Below, in pieces: positions 12,101 to 22,233 of a DNA stretch of 64,000 bases. How positions within the stretch are numbered: position 1 is the first letter of the stretch; the number at the start of each line of letters is the position of its first letter. The notes beneath the pieces were generated by a model, which saw nothing but the letters and a program-made list of their open reading frames with translations, had not been told where the DNA came from and did no database searches. This DNA is from Alnus glutinosa (taxonomy: Eukaryota; Streptophyta; Magnoliopsida; Fagales; Betulaceae), in the NCBI RefSeq assembly GCF_958979055.1, contig NC_084888.1, forward strand, positions 6,371,501 through 6,435,500, given 5' to 3'. A program made the translations under genes and the position numbers.

Positions 12101-15100
12101 AGAATTTATTTTGCAAAGCTAAAACAAGAGACTACCTGCACAGCAATGAATGAGTACAATGTATGATTAAGTTTCCAATGCCCCAACTCATGAGCAATAA
12201 CAGCTACAATTTCTTCATCATTTTTGCACTGAAAGGGAAAAAAACACACTTATGCCTGTAACCTTTCCACATATAAAAAAGAAGAAGCATAACCACATAA
12301 ACATCAACAATAGTCACTAGAACGGGAAACACACTACAACCACGAAGCAAAGAGTACGAAACACAGCCATGAAGTTTGTAGCTGAGTGACGGCTGAGGTA
12401 CAATTCCCATTTTCCCCTATTGTAAGAAGTTTCAAACAGAAGAGGTTTTGTTCATAGTTTAGCGTGTTAAATCAATATTGGTGCTTGCTAAATATGTTAA
12501 AGCGTGCATGTGTGTGAATCAAGTAGATATAAGTATTTACTTGGTGCTTTTGTGAAAAGCACAATCTAGCAACATGACAATCTAAATTAAATATTTTATT
12601 AATTTAAAAGAGCTGAAGAGTTTCTTGGTGGCTAACCACCCCCTGCAAAAGTGGGTTCACATATTTGAGTGCACAAGTGAATAGCACTTCATTTGACCAC
12701 GACAAAAGGATACAGTTATCAAAGGGATCATAACAATAATAATAATAATAAAAAAAAAAAACAGCCCAACAAAATTCAAAAAGTAAATTTATCACAAAAG
12801 CACAATAACAGACCGTGTTCAAATAAAAATCTATGGGTAAATATGTTTAAAATCTAAATAGTAGATACAGAAGCAAGGTTCTGTCCGCTAGAAATGAAAA
12901 AACTTATGAAAGATAGAATAAGAAAGAATGAAGAGAGAGAGCGAGAGAGAGAAGTGACTCATTGAAACTATTCAAGCAGTTCCGTTAGCATCTTTACAAA
13001 TTCAAAGAGCAGATTTTCCGTGAATTTTTCCTCATTTCTAATGAGAAGAACTCCAGCAATTCAAGACACAAAAGGATAAAGAAAAGATATTGAAAATGGA
13101 ATAATTTAAACACCTGCTGAATCAATGTGTCATAAAGGACAATCCGCTTGTTCTTGAAGAATCCATACATATAGGCCTGTATCATGTTTTATAAGATGAA
13201 TCAGCCCGGGGAAAATATCAAACTTCAACAGGGAAAAGAAAGGAAAAAATCACAATTTAAAACATGATAAGTAAATGGAAAAGGAAGCAAAAAAATCTTA
13301 TTCCCCATCCCTATAAAAGTGGTAATGACTTCAGAAACAAAATGTCAATGCCCATGGACAATTACAGCTTTATTGTTACGTAGGTGCTATACATATGTCA
13401 ACAACGTTCTCACTATATTGAACCCTATGTCCTCTATTTGGGTTTCAGGATGTCCAGTCCAGACTAACAAACTATGCAATTTGTTAGGGTAATAGCCCCT
13501 ATGACTAGGAGGGGTCATTTAGATACAGTCCTAACTTTCAAGATTTTTGCACAAGTGGCAGCTCTCAAGAGTGGAACTGCATATTTGTTATTGGCAACTC
13601 AAGACATCAAATATTTGTGGACCCTACATAACATTCCAGATAATAAAAGTATAGAAATGCTACATGCACTCACTCCTAGACTTCTAAGTGCACACTCCCT
13701 GACGTAGCAGTGAAAATCATCATTAGATCCAAATCTAATACTGTTTCATCCAAAATCTAATAGTGATTTTCATTGCCACGTCAAGGAGTGTGCACTTTGG
13801 AGTATGAGAGTGGGAGTGTGTAGCATTTCTCATAAAAGTATCCTTTAAACAAACCTAGAACCTCTAAGCCAACATTGATAATTTCCTAGAGAAAATAGGG
13901 AGAACAAATTTGGGCGCACACAAATTCTTTTCTGTTGCCCTGTCTTCATATCTTAATTGTGGTCAGCACAAATGCCTCTAGAGATTCTGAATTCTCAATT
14001 CCTTCCACCCTTGGTGCATAGAAGTTTTAAAAAGATACGAACTAGGATCAGAGCTTCATTCAGGTCACTGTGGAACTCACCAAGTTAATTCAAGTATTGG
14101 AAATATATGAATCGTTACAAGAAAGCACTCGAACAAAATACGAGCTCCCTTCAGCCAAATGTACACATAACTATTTTCACTGCATCGGCCAACACACATG
14201 AAGAGGGAGAACATTGGATTTTACGAACGGTGGCCTTGAAAAGCAATTCTGGCGCATATTACTATAAAAATGTGTTTGTCAGCAAAACTATCATAAGTGT
14301 AAATAATCAATAAGTGAGAAAGAAGAGGGCTTCATGGGGTTGATTGTCTCATTGCATTGCTTAACACCAATCATGTTTTACTATTATTTCAAAACTCCCA
14401 TTACATTAAATAATCACTTCAATGTCACCATTAGCGTGTAGATAGGAGTCATGTAATCAACTATTGAAAAAAGAAAAGGATACCATACAAAAATATCAGT
14501 GGTTGACTCATGTTGAGTAAGTTTTGAGCTTGGCGGTGGGTTGCCCACATGATCCGTTGGTTAAAGACCGGTCTCTTGATTCGCTGGACAAGAAGCCTTT
14601 CTCACGTTCAAATTCGAATTTTGAACGTTCTATGATGCGCACGTGGAGCAAGCTGGTCAACGGTTTGACAGTGGTTTTGGGCCGGACTATTAGGATTTGT
14701 TTGGGCCGGCTTGCCGGGTCTGGCCTGGGTCGAAAACGTTCGGGTTTTCGCTTGGCCCGACTTCTGCCGAAACCTAAAGCTCACACAGCGATCGAACCAA
14801 GGACGCCTCCTCTTCCAGCGCCGTCTCGGCCGGAGCCCTCATCGTCAGCAGTTCCAGGGGCTCTTCCGATTGGTTCGTCTTCTTCTAGGTTCTCTTTGGC
14901 GCGTCCTCCTCATAGGGGTTTGGAGGCTGTTTCGTCAGGGAAGGGTATAGCAGTTCCAGGGGCGTCTTTTGCCTTTTCGGCCGGAGACCTCGTCGCCGGC
15001 AGTTCCAGGGGCTTTTCCAGTTCGGTCTTCTTCTTCAGGGGGAGGGTCTAGTAGTTTGAAGGTGGATACTAGCCGGATCACTGCCTCTTAAGTCTTTCGG

Positions 15101-18100
15101 TGCTTCTCTGGCAGTATCCCAACTCACGGCCTCTCCTTCCGCTGGAGCTACTGAGTTGGGGGAGAAGCTGCGCTCTTCTCCTCCCGTGGTTTCTAAGCCT
15201 TTTCAGAGGTATATCAGGAAGGCGAGGGTTCTTAGGGTACGGGTTTCATGGAAGTGGAATGATGTGCTACTTTCAGATTCCCTGAAAGCCTCAAAGATGG
15301 TCGCCGACTTAGCTGTTAAGAAGGCTTCGGTTGCAGAGACTCCAGCAAAGAAGGTTGCTGAGCCTCCAGTGAAGGACTTTCTTAGAAAGGGGTTTCTCAA
15401 CCCTTGCCCGGTTTTGCCAACCCCTTCCTCTTCGCCACGGAAGGTCTTTGATGGGGGGATAGTCGGGCATTCCTCCCCTCCTAGAGGCTGCTCCAGTTCT
15501 TCTCCTGTTGAGGGTAAGGGTTTCTCCCAATCTCGGAATTGGCCAATCGATTTTGATCATAACGGGGAGATTGTGGTTTGGGAGGATGATGTTGATTTTT
15601 GGGATGTTTTGCCTTTGGATTGGGCGTCAGAGGGTGCTTTTGGGGAGGAGGCGTTGGCAATTCGGGATGCCATGGAAGAAGAATTTCAGTGTGACAAGAT
15701 GATATCGCGCCAAAAGTCCAAAGACAAGAGAGAGCTTCTGAATCTACATAGCTCTATCAACTATGGTGACACTAAGCCTTCCGCTAGGAGTAGGAAAGGA
15801 AAGAACCTTATGTTGTAGAGTTGTATGCTTGGGTTGGTTTGTGGGTCGTTCCTAAGGCTTTTGGTTTTTGCTCAGGATCTTGTGAGGGTTGTTGTTCTTG
15901 GGTTTTTCCCTCTGTTTTTTGGGTTTGCTTGTATTTTGGGTTTAAGGTTTTGGGGGTGTTTTCATGTTTTTTGGGTGGGGGTATCTTCTGGGATGTATTT
16001 TGTAGTTTGGGCTTTATGGGAGTTTCTTCTAGATTTTGGGTTTTTGGGGCCTTCGGGATTTGTGTGTGCATAGGTTCTTGTGGGTTTTCTTCTGTGGGCT
16101 AGCTGGGTGTTCCTATGTATACTTCATGTGTACTTAGGAGCGCTTTTCGCTTATTTTAATAAAGTTTTCTTACTTATCAAAAAAAAAATAAAAAAAATCA
16201 GTGGTATTTCAGATCAAATACGATGCAACAAGGCTTGAAGAAACAGGCAGAAAACAGATAAAAGAATTAAATCTCACATTGCTATGGCTCGACCTTGTGG
16301 ATCCATCAACAATGAACAACTTCTTCAAAGGAAACTTGAGAGAGGAAGCAAGTTTTTCAATTTTCTCCCTGAGCTCACCATCTGGGAGCTATTTGTTGCA
16401 GCATAAACAAGTAAAAGATTATCAAACCAAAGATAATATAGGAACAATTGGAGTTTACTCATCTAAGGACAAAAATCTCAAATACTCACAGGGGTGAACT
16501 TGTTAAATAGTGGGGCTATTAGAATAGGGTAGAGTGTCATCATCACAAGAGAAAGAACAAACATAAACGCCCAGAGATAGATTGCCAGGTAAGGACCTCC
16601 TTTCTGCATCCATCACATGAAATTAGCACTGTGAAGCAGGAGAACAGACGGCAGATAAATAAGGTTTGTAAAGATCTCCTAAATTCTAGAACATCTAGTA
16701 CTCAAATCATGTTAACCAACAGCAAATAAAAGTATTAGGCACTGAGGTGTGATCTTACCTGTACTATTATAATAATTGCAGAAACAATAAGCGGGCCAAG
16801 TACAACAGCAAGGCAAATTCCTTTAAATAAGTCCCTAAAGAATAACCATACTGTTTGCTGTAAAACAGATGATAATAATGTCAAGAAGCATCGAGAAACA
16901 GGATAGAAGGCAAAAAAAAAAAGAGACTAAGAGAATTTTTATACCAGTACCAGCAATATGAGAAATGAAATAAGAAATGTTCCAAAATAGCAAATCAAGA
17001 AAACCAGGAAATAACACGAGATGAATTATAAAAAGACATGGAAAGAATACAAACTTTGTTGAAACCGTGGCGGGACTCAATCACAAAAGTCGAGTACAGA
17101 GAAAATGGCAAATCGGTGACCTGCATAAACATTCCAAAACAAACTATCAGTACCAAGAGATTGAAATATAGTTTTTTGATGAATAATAATTTATTAAAAA
17201 GAAAGGCAAAGCCCTCATACACGAAAATTATACAAGAGAAAACAAAAGCCCAAATGATGTCTGAAATCTAAAAAGCGAACAAGATCTACAAGATTCGAGG
17301 AGGAAAAATTAGGAACAAAAGCTAGCCCAATCTAAGAGAGAATTCAAGAAGGATGATTTTAAACAAAGCACGTTAAACTTGACGTCTTCAAAATAGACAC
17401 CGATTTCTTTCTCTAAAAATGCAAAAAAAAAAAAAAAAATAGAGTACCAAGATATTGAAATATAGTAAAAGCACACAATTTTGTAGTCCATATAAGCTCA
17501 TAACTTTGTCATCCATCTGCCACCACAAGTCATAAACCATTCTAGACAAAATAAAAAAGCATGACATCTAGAGGAAATATACGGAAATCTTCACAACCAG
17601 CAAATCTTCACAACCAGCGGGACCAATTTACGCCCCTTCTCACATCTGACTTTGCAGTATAGAACAAAAGGTCATGGAACCCCCCAAATCAAGGTCCTTG
17701 AACAAAAGGTCAAGATTTTCAGCAACATAATTACAAGTAAGAATATAAATGGTATATTTATCAATTCAGCATCAGATGGTGCTTGATATACCAAAACATA
17801 TCACATATGAAGAAGCACTACATACACTCGAGTGGAATTTTGTCATCCACAATGATACTTTTACTCATTTATTTTCTAGAGTAAGGAGGAGAAATCACAT
17901 GCTCACCTGTGACCAAACCATAACACCAGCCAAAAACGCAAGGGTGTGTATAATCTCATTCTCTGCGTTGAGGCCAGCTAGCACCACAAATTCTCCTGAT
18001 TTCTGCATTAATAAAGAAAATTCAAACAATGATAATACAACTGCAAGTGAGGTAGGAAATAATACAACTTTTTCTTTTTCTTTTTGATAAGTAACTTACA

Positions 18101-19921
18101 ACATCCAATAACTCACCTTCCAAAACCAAGGCAATACTCCGAAGAACAAAATTGCAGAGTCCATCAATATAGTCACTAACTCATGAAAAAAATGGAAGTG
18201 GCTGAAAGCAAAAATGTCGCCTCAGGGAACAGCAGTAGAAGAAAGTAGTAGTAATAGTAGTAGTAACAGTATCATTAAAAAACATATAATGTACTGCTCA
18301 AAACATGTCAAATGGAAGCTTGATTGAAGAATTCCACTATACACCAATCTAAGAATTAATTGAAACCAACGACACAAACCTTTTATCAAGACTATAGGCT
18401 CGAGACTTTTCAAATTTCTCTTGGCTGATCACTCCTTCCAAAGTTTTTGGGAGAGTTGGCAGTTTGAGGGCCGCATGTTGCCGCATATCCAAATAAGTTT
18501 CAAAGATATACATTAATATCATGAAACCTGAAAAAATATATGAGAGTAAGGGCAGGAGTTATAAACTCTGCAGAACAGAAAAATTAACCACTCAATGCAG
18601 TGGGACGTTAAATCAATTCCAAAGAAAAAATCCAAAAAATAAAAATCAAATTACAATGCAGGTGGAAAAGAAAAAGGTAACAATAATAATAAACAATGAA
18701 AGGGAAAAACTATAGTTGATCTCACAAAGTCACAATCCAGTCCAGATCCAAACAGCCTCTAACTATTACAACTTGCATCTTGATAAATCTTTAACCAACT
18801 CTCTTTATCCAGCAAGTTTTTTTTTTTTTTAAGTAAGAAAATTTCATTAAAAAAGCGTAAGGCGCCCCAAGTACATAGGAAGTATACATAGGAACAACTC
18901 AGCTAACCCACATAGAAACCCAAGAAAACCCACAAGGAACTACAAACCCACAACACCCAAAACCCACATGAGACCCAAGATACAATAGTAAACCCCATCA
19001 ATCACCCAAAGTACAAAAGTAACCCCCCATAATACAGAAAAACCCAAGATACAAAAGACCCCCCACAATACAAAAAAAACCCCAATATCCCACATAAAAA
19101 ACCCAAGAAAACCCAAGGCCCCCACACCCAAAACCCACATGAGGCCCAAGTCTTTATCCAGCAAGTTACAATCGTAAAGTCCAATCATCGTGTTTAAATC
19201 CTTTACTCTTCAGAAAGTCCAAGATTTTCATTGTCTACGTAAAAAGCCATCAATAACACTACAACCTACAAAACTCTTTTAACACATTTTAACTTCTTTA
19301 AAACTTCCTTTTCTTACATTATTCACTAATTGCCGTAAATCTGAGGGGACTAAAGGGAAATTCAACTTTGAATCATACTTGTTCACGTTTACAGATAACA
19401 AATAATGAAAAGCTCACTCCAAGTACGCCCAGTGGATGTATTGGGTACAATAATTTAAAATTATCCATTTGCCAAGTCTAAAATAATAACAACTCTACTG
19501 TTTCCAACCTAAATTTCTCATCTTTCCTCACACCCAAAGCTCAAGCAGAAATTTTGTCTGTAATTCAGTATTTAAAACGAAATGAGAACGACGGTCATTC
19601 AGTAATGCCAAAAAATAACTCCAAAATGTTATCTTTAAAACGGAAAGCAATAATAATAATAATAACACTTTGTCCTCATAAAATGATCGCAGTGGAACAT
19701 TTAAACGAAATAAACACCCTAAACTATTAAGCAACGACCAGAAGGGAAAGACGCAACAATCAACAAAATATGATGAAAACCTAACATCAATCCCTAATTA
19801 AACAAATTAATTTAATACGTAAAAATACAATAAAATTATATAAAACAAGACTAAACAGCAAAACGCATTAGAGAGAGAGAGAGATAGTACCGACGACAGC
19901 TTCCATGTACGGAAACGCCAT
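9144..19921 (-). CDS. STE24: CAAX prenyl protease 1 homologue (STE24/FACE-1)
   Basis: Fourteen exons join in frame: 19921-19891, 18527-18380, 18201-18117, 18002-17907, 17120-17055, 16857-16759, 16603-16490, 16388-16278, 13176-13114, 12228-12136, 10983-10870, 10017-9946, 9755-9690 and 9260-9144, giving 424 aa. This M48 zinc metalloprotease of the endoplasmic reticulum removes the last three residues of farnesylated CaaX proteins and is a multi-spanning membrane protein. The zinc site is complete: HELGH at 284-288 and the third ligand in FEFQADAF (E362, D366 following). Hydrophobic segments flank it throughout, and the length equals the Arabidopsis orthologue as I recall it. About 88% of the span is intron, loaded with TEs at 11659-11748, 13653-13831, 14504-16196, 17172-17444 and 18819-19150. 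None interrupts an exon. All borders are GT-AG. Confidence 0.97.
11659..11748 (-). mobile_element. LINE 3'-tail fragment in STE24 intron
   Basis: Read on the minus strand, this has the family tail: CTTGTATACTTTCTGTGTA, a GGGGCG box, TTTTAATGA and an A-run. It is flanked by a 10-bp direct repeat TATGCTTAAT (11649-11658 and 11749-11758), consistent with a severely 5'-truncated target-primed insertion. It is in the same orientation as the host gene. Confidence 0.7.
11767..12011. repeat. 40-bp direct repeats 205 bp apart
   Basis: An identical 40-bp block beginning ACAACAGTTTCTTTTTCC occurs at 11767-11806 and 11972-12011 within one STE24 intron. The DNA between them has no recognised origin. It could be a local duplication or an insertion with an unusually long flank repeat. 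Confidence 0.75.
13653..13831. mobile_element. Mutator-type MITE in STE24 intron
   Basis: The inverted ends share AGAAATGCTACA, and the similarity extends inward through AAGTGCACACTCC near both ends. ATAAAAGTAT is duplicated at 13643-13652 and 13832-13841; a 9-10-bp target duplication fits Mutator-like elements. The element is 179 bp and non-coding. Confidence 0.8.
14504..16196 (+). mobile_element. ORF1-only LINE-type element with TSD
   Basis: The 1.7-kb element is bounded by ATCAGTGGT at 14495-14503 and 16197-16205. It ends in an A-rich tail preceded by CTAGCTGGGTGTTCC, GTATACTTCATGTGTACTTA and TTTTAATAAA, the tail seen on other LINE copies in this window. It carries an ORF1-like region but nothing resembling endonuclease or reverse transcriptase: the ORF stops at 15818 and only a GT-rich 3' untranslated stretch follows. 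It lies antisense in the STE24 intron between 13177 and 16277. Confidence 0.8.
14524..15818 (+). pseudogene. LINE ORF1-like coding region, frame broken
   Basis: An open stretch at 14524-15051 is rich in Ser, Pro and Arg. It is followed in another frame by one from 15156 to 15818, so at least one frameshift separates them. The second part ends with a conserved-looking block including the short string SSINYGDTKPSARSRKGK. A near relative of that block ends the ORF at 48926 ([18 protein letters not shown]). No zinc knuckle was clearly seen. Assignment as the gag-like ORF1 of a plant L1 element rests on the LINE-type tail and the paired copy. Confidence 0.6.
17172..17444 (-). mobile_element. LINE-type retroposon in STE24 intron with 21-bp TSD
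   Basis: Flanking direct repeats at 17151-17171 and 17445-17465 match in 20 of 21 positions (start TACCAAGA, end TTGAAATATAG). On the minus strand the element ends CTTGTATAATTTTCGTGTA, GGGCTTTGCC, TTTTTAATAAATT and a short A-run, a diverged version of the family tail. It is sense to STE24 and so places an AATAAA hexamer in the transcript. Confidence 0.75.
18819..19150 (-). mobile_element. 5'-truncated LINE tail in STE24 intron with 17-bp TSD
   Basis: A perfect 17-bp target duplication TCTTTATCCAGCAAGTT lies at 18802-18818 and 19151-19167. The minus-strand sequence is the GT-rich 3' untranslated region and tail of the same LINE family: GTATACTTCCTATGTACTT, GGGGCGCCTTACGC, TTTAATGAAA and an A-run. 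It contains reiterated GGGTTTTGGG-like motifs. No coding capacity remains. Confidence 0.88.
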
Positions 19922-19981
19922 TTTTGACTTCGCAGGTGCAGCCTTTGCGAGAGACAGAGTGAGAGAGAGAGAGAGAGAGAT
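19871..19981 (-). promoter_or_regulatory. CT-rich tracts around STE24 start
   Basis: GA runs on the plus strand at about 19871-19883 (intron 1) and 19961-19980 (leader) give CT tracts on the STE24 transcript strand, bracketing the 31-bp first coding exon. Confidence 0.4.
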
Positions 19982-20246
19982 TTTCCTTTTATATTGTGTG
20001 TTTGGTAACCTATAAATATGGAGGAAAAGAGAAAAAAAAATATATATATATATTTTAAACAAAAAAAGACCCGACTCTTTGATCCGCGTGTAATAACCCG
20101 TTACCGGTGTGTCATAGCAAGAGGGACTTAGTAAATGTGGGCTCAGAGCGTTGGGCCTCCACTGTCAAAGCAATGGCTTGCTGTTTAAGCTTCTTTGTTT
20201 AGGTCATCACTAGCAGCAGCTCACTTCCATTTAAGAGTCTCAGTTA

Positions 20247-20285
20247 ACACGTGGCTTTCATTTTAAAGAGATGAAAGCCACGTGT
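20247..20285. promoter_or_regulatory. Inverted pair of ABRE/G-box motifs upstream of STE24
   Basis: A perfect 15-bp inverted repeat, ACACGTGGCTTTCAT at 20247-20261 and its complement at 20271-20285, is separated by 9 bp. Each arm holds CACGTGGC, the ABA-response element built on the G-box bound by bZIP factors. It lies about 330 bp upstream of the STE24 ATG. Whether it acts on STE24 is inferred from position. Confidence 0.65.
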
Positions 20286-20689
20286 ACAAAATTAGATCTA
20301 AAGGTCAGCTGTTTGCCATGTCACTTTTCATTAAGTATACCTCATATGAACCGGAAAGGATATACCGTTGACGAGGGCTTCATATTTGCTTCTTTTTTCT
20401 TTTTCACTTTCTATCTATTTGCCAACTTTCATGAATGTTCTTTTGAGTATGTGCTGTCGATGGGACTACCATCTATTGGCTATAGATCGAAGGCACAAGC
20501 TTAAAAGACACATTCAAGAAAGTTGCAAGAAGAAAGGAAGTGAAATAGAAGAACTCAATGCAAAAGGAAGAGTTTGTCTTGCTGACGGTATTACCTCTCC
20601 TGCAATTTTTATGATTTGGGCTGTTCATTCAAAATGATTAGTCTGAATCTTGCCACATAAGTCTTTAAAAATATACAAAGTAAAAGAGT

Positions 20690-20985
20690 AATCTACATAA
20701 GGTGGTCAATCATTCCTCAAACTAGTGTTCAATTACCATTTTACCTTTCGAGTAGGTTATTGATCACCTCAAGAGCAGACACTCATATGGGGTGACAAAC
20801 CACTCTTAATGAATTAAGGGTTTAATGGTTGGACCATCTCCGAAAATTTGGAGTTGTCGACCACCCCTTCGATCCCAATAGAATGGTCGACCATTCCCCT
20901 GGGGGTGGTTAGACCATCTCAGCCACCCCAATGGGTGCTGACCACCCCTTATTGGGTGAGATAATAGTCGGCCACCTTTTTTCTT
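20690..20985. repeat. GGTGGTC/GACCACC-rich dispersed repeat
   Basis: Many short units of the type GACCACCCC and GGTGGTC, in both orientations, are packed into about 300 bp, unlike the flanks. The origin is unknown, probably a degenerate transposon interior. Confidence 0.45.
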
Positions 20986-21281
20986 TACTTTTTTTTTATA
21001 TTTTTTTTGTTTAAAGACTTACATGGTAAGATTCACACCATTTATTTTGATTGGATGGTCTATATCTTAAGAATTGTAGACCCTTACAATTTCAAACAAT
21101 TGCATGAGATGTTATTTCAGGATTGATATCTTTAACAATTTGTTGTCAAATTTAGAAAGCACATTATGAGAGAGTCAAAATGGAACCCCATGGGTGGCTC
21201 GAGACTTAGGCAACTTAAGCAATCGCCTAAGGTCTCCAATTGAATAAGGCTCCCAACTAATAATTATATAATAAATTTATT

Positions 21282-21312
<31 letters not shown>

Positions 21313-21491
21313 GCATTTTAAGGCTCTAATATGGTAAAAAGGTTAATAAAATACTCTTTAATTAAGGCCCGCACTTAATAATTGTACAATAAAGGTTATT
21401 TCCAAAACAAATTTTTAGACTCTAATATGGTAAAAATATAATAAACAGTTTATAACTAAGGCCTTCAATCATGGCAAAAGCAATTACAAAT

Positions 21492-21730
21492 GGATAGAAA
21501 TTTCCTACAAACCAGTTTGTAGAAAATTTCTTACCCACATATAAAAATAACATATGTCTCTTGGCATGTAAGAAGCATATGTTGTTTTAATAATATGTGT
21601 TTCTCAAATGCTTTTTTAATAGCATTAATAAAAAAATATGTGATTATCACATGCTTAAATGACACATGTCATTTTTATGTATAGGTTGTATGAAATTTCC
21701 AATAAACCGGTTTGTATGAAATTTCTGTCT
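21492..21730. mobile_element. Mutator-type MITE with 9-bp TSD
   Basis: ATTACAAAT is duplicated at 21483-21491 and 21731-21739. The ends are inverted versions of AGAAATTTCNTACAAACC; each end is itself near-palindromic around ACCNGTTTGT. The 239-bp interior is AT-rich and non-coding. Diverged relatives are seen near 603-1462 and possibly around 31660-31860. Confidence 0.75.
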
Positions 21731-22176
21731 ATTACAAATTGAAAGACTCATTATTTACATTCAAAAAAAAAATCCATAAATTATTGAAAAGTTTCATTTA
21801 TTTACTCTTTCTAAAAGCCTAGTTTTTACATTTATGAAATTAGTCCAACATGAATAGTTTTTTCTTCAACGTTTATTTGAATTGAATGTTTAGAAAAATA
21901 TGAAAAGTCTTCAAAGTGCATAAATTCTCATTGTTTACATTGTGCACAATAGATAGAATTACATCGTCAGTGAGTCTTCAATGTCCAACAATTTTTTTTG
22001 CATTATGTTCTATTACACATCAATCTTTATATAACTTATTTCCATTTTCTCTTTATTTTTCTTTAAATTTTATTATTTCATGTCTTTGAATCAAGTGATA
22101 AGTCATTCTATATCTAATAAGTCATTAAAAAAAAACTTTAAAATACATTTTACAAATAGAAGAAAGTGCTCTAATT

Positions 22177-22177
<1 letters not shown>

Positions 22178-22232
<55 letters not shown>
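22178..22232. repeat. (CA)n-(TA)n compound microsatellite
   Basis: About 38 bp of CA repeats run directly into about 17 bp of TA repeats. Confidence 0.95.

Positions 22233-22233
<1 letters not shown>

Noticed and set aside
15821..16102. Open frames on both strands after the LINE ORF1 stop
   Set aside because: They are the GT-rich 3' untranslated region of the element; residue composition is Gly/Phe/Trp or Lys/Pro/Thr-biased with no domain.
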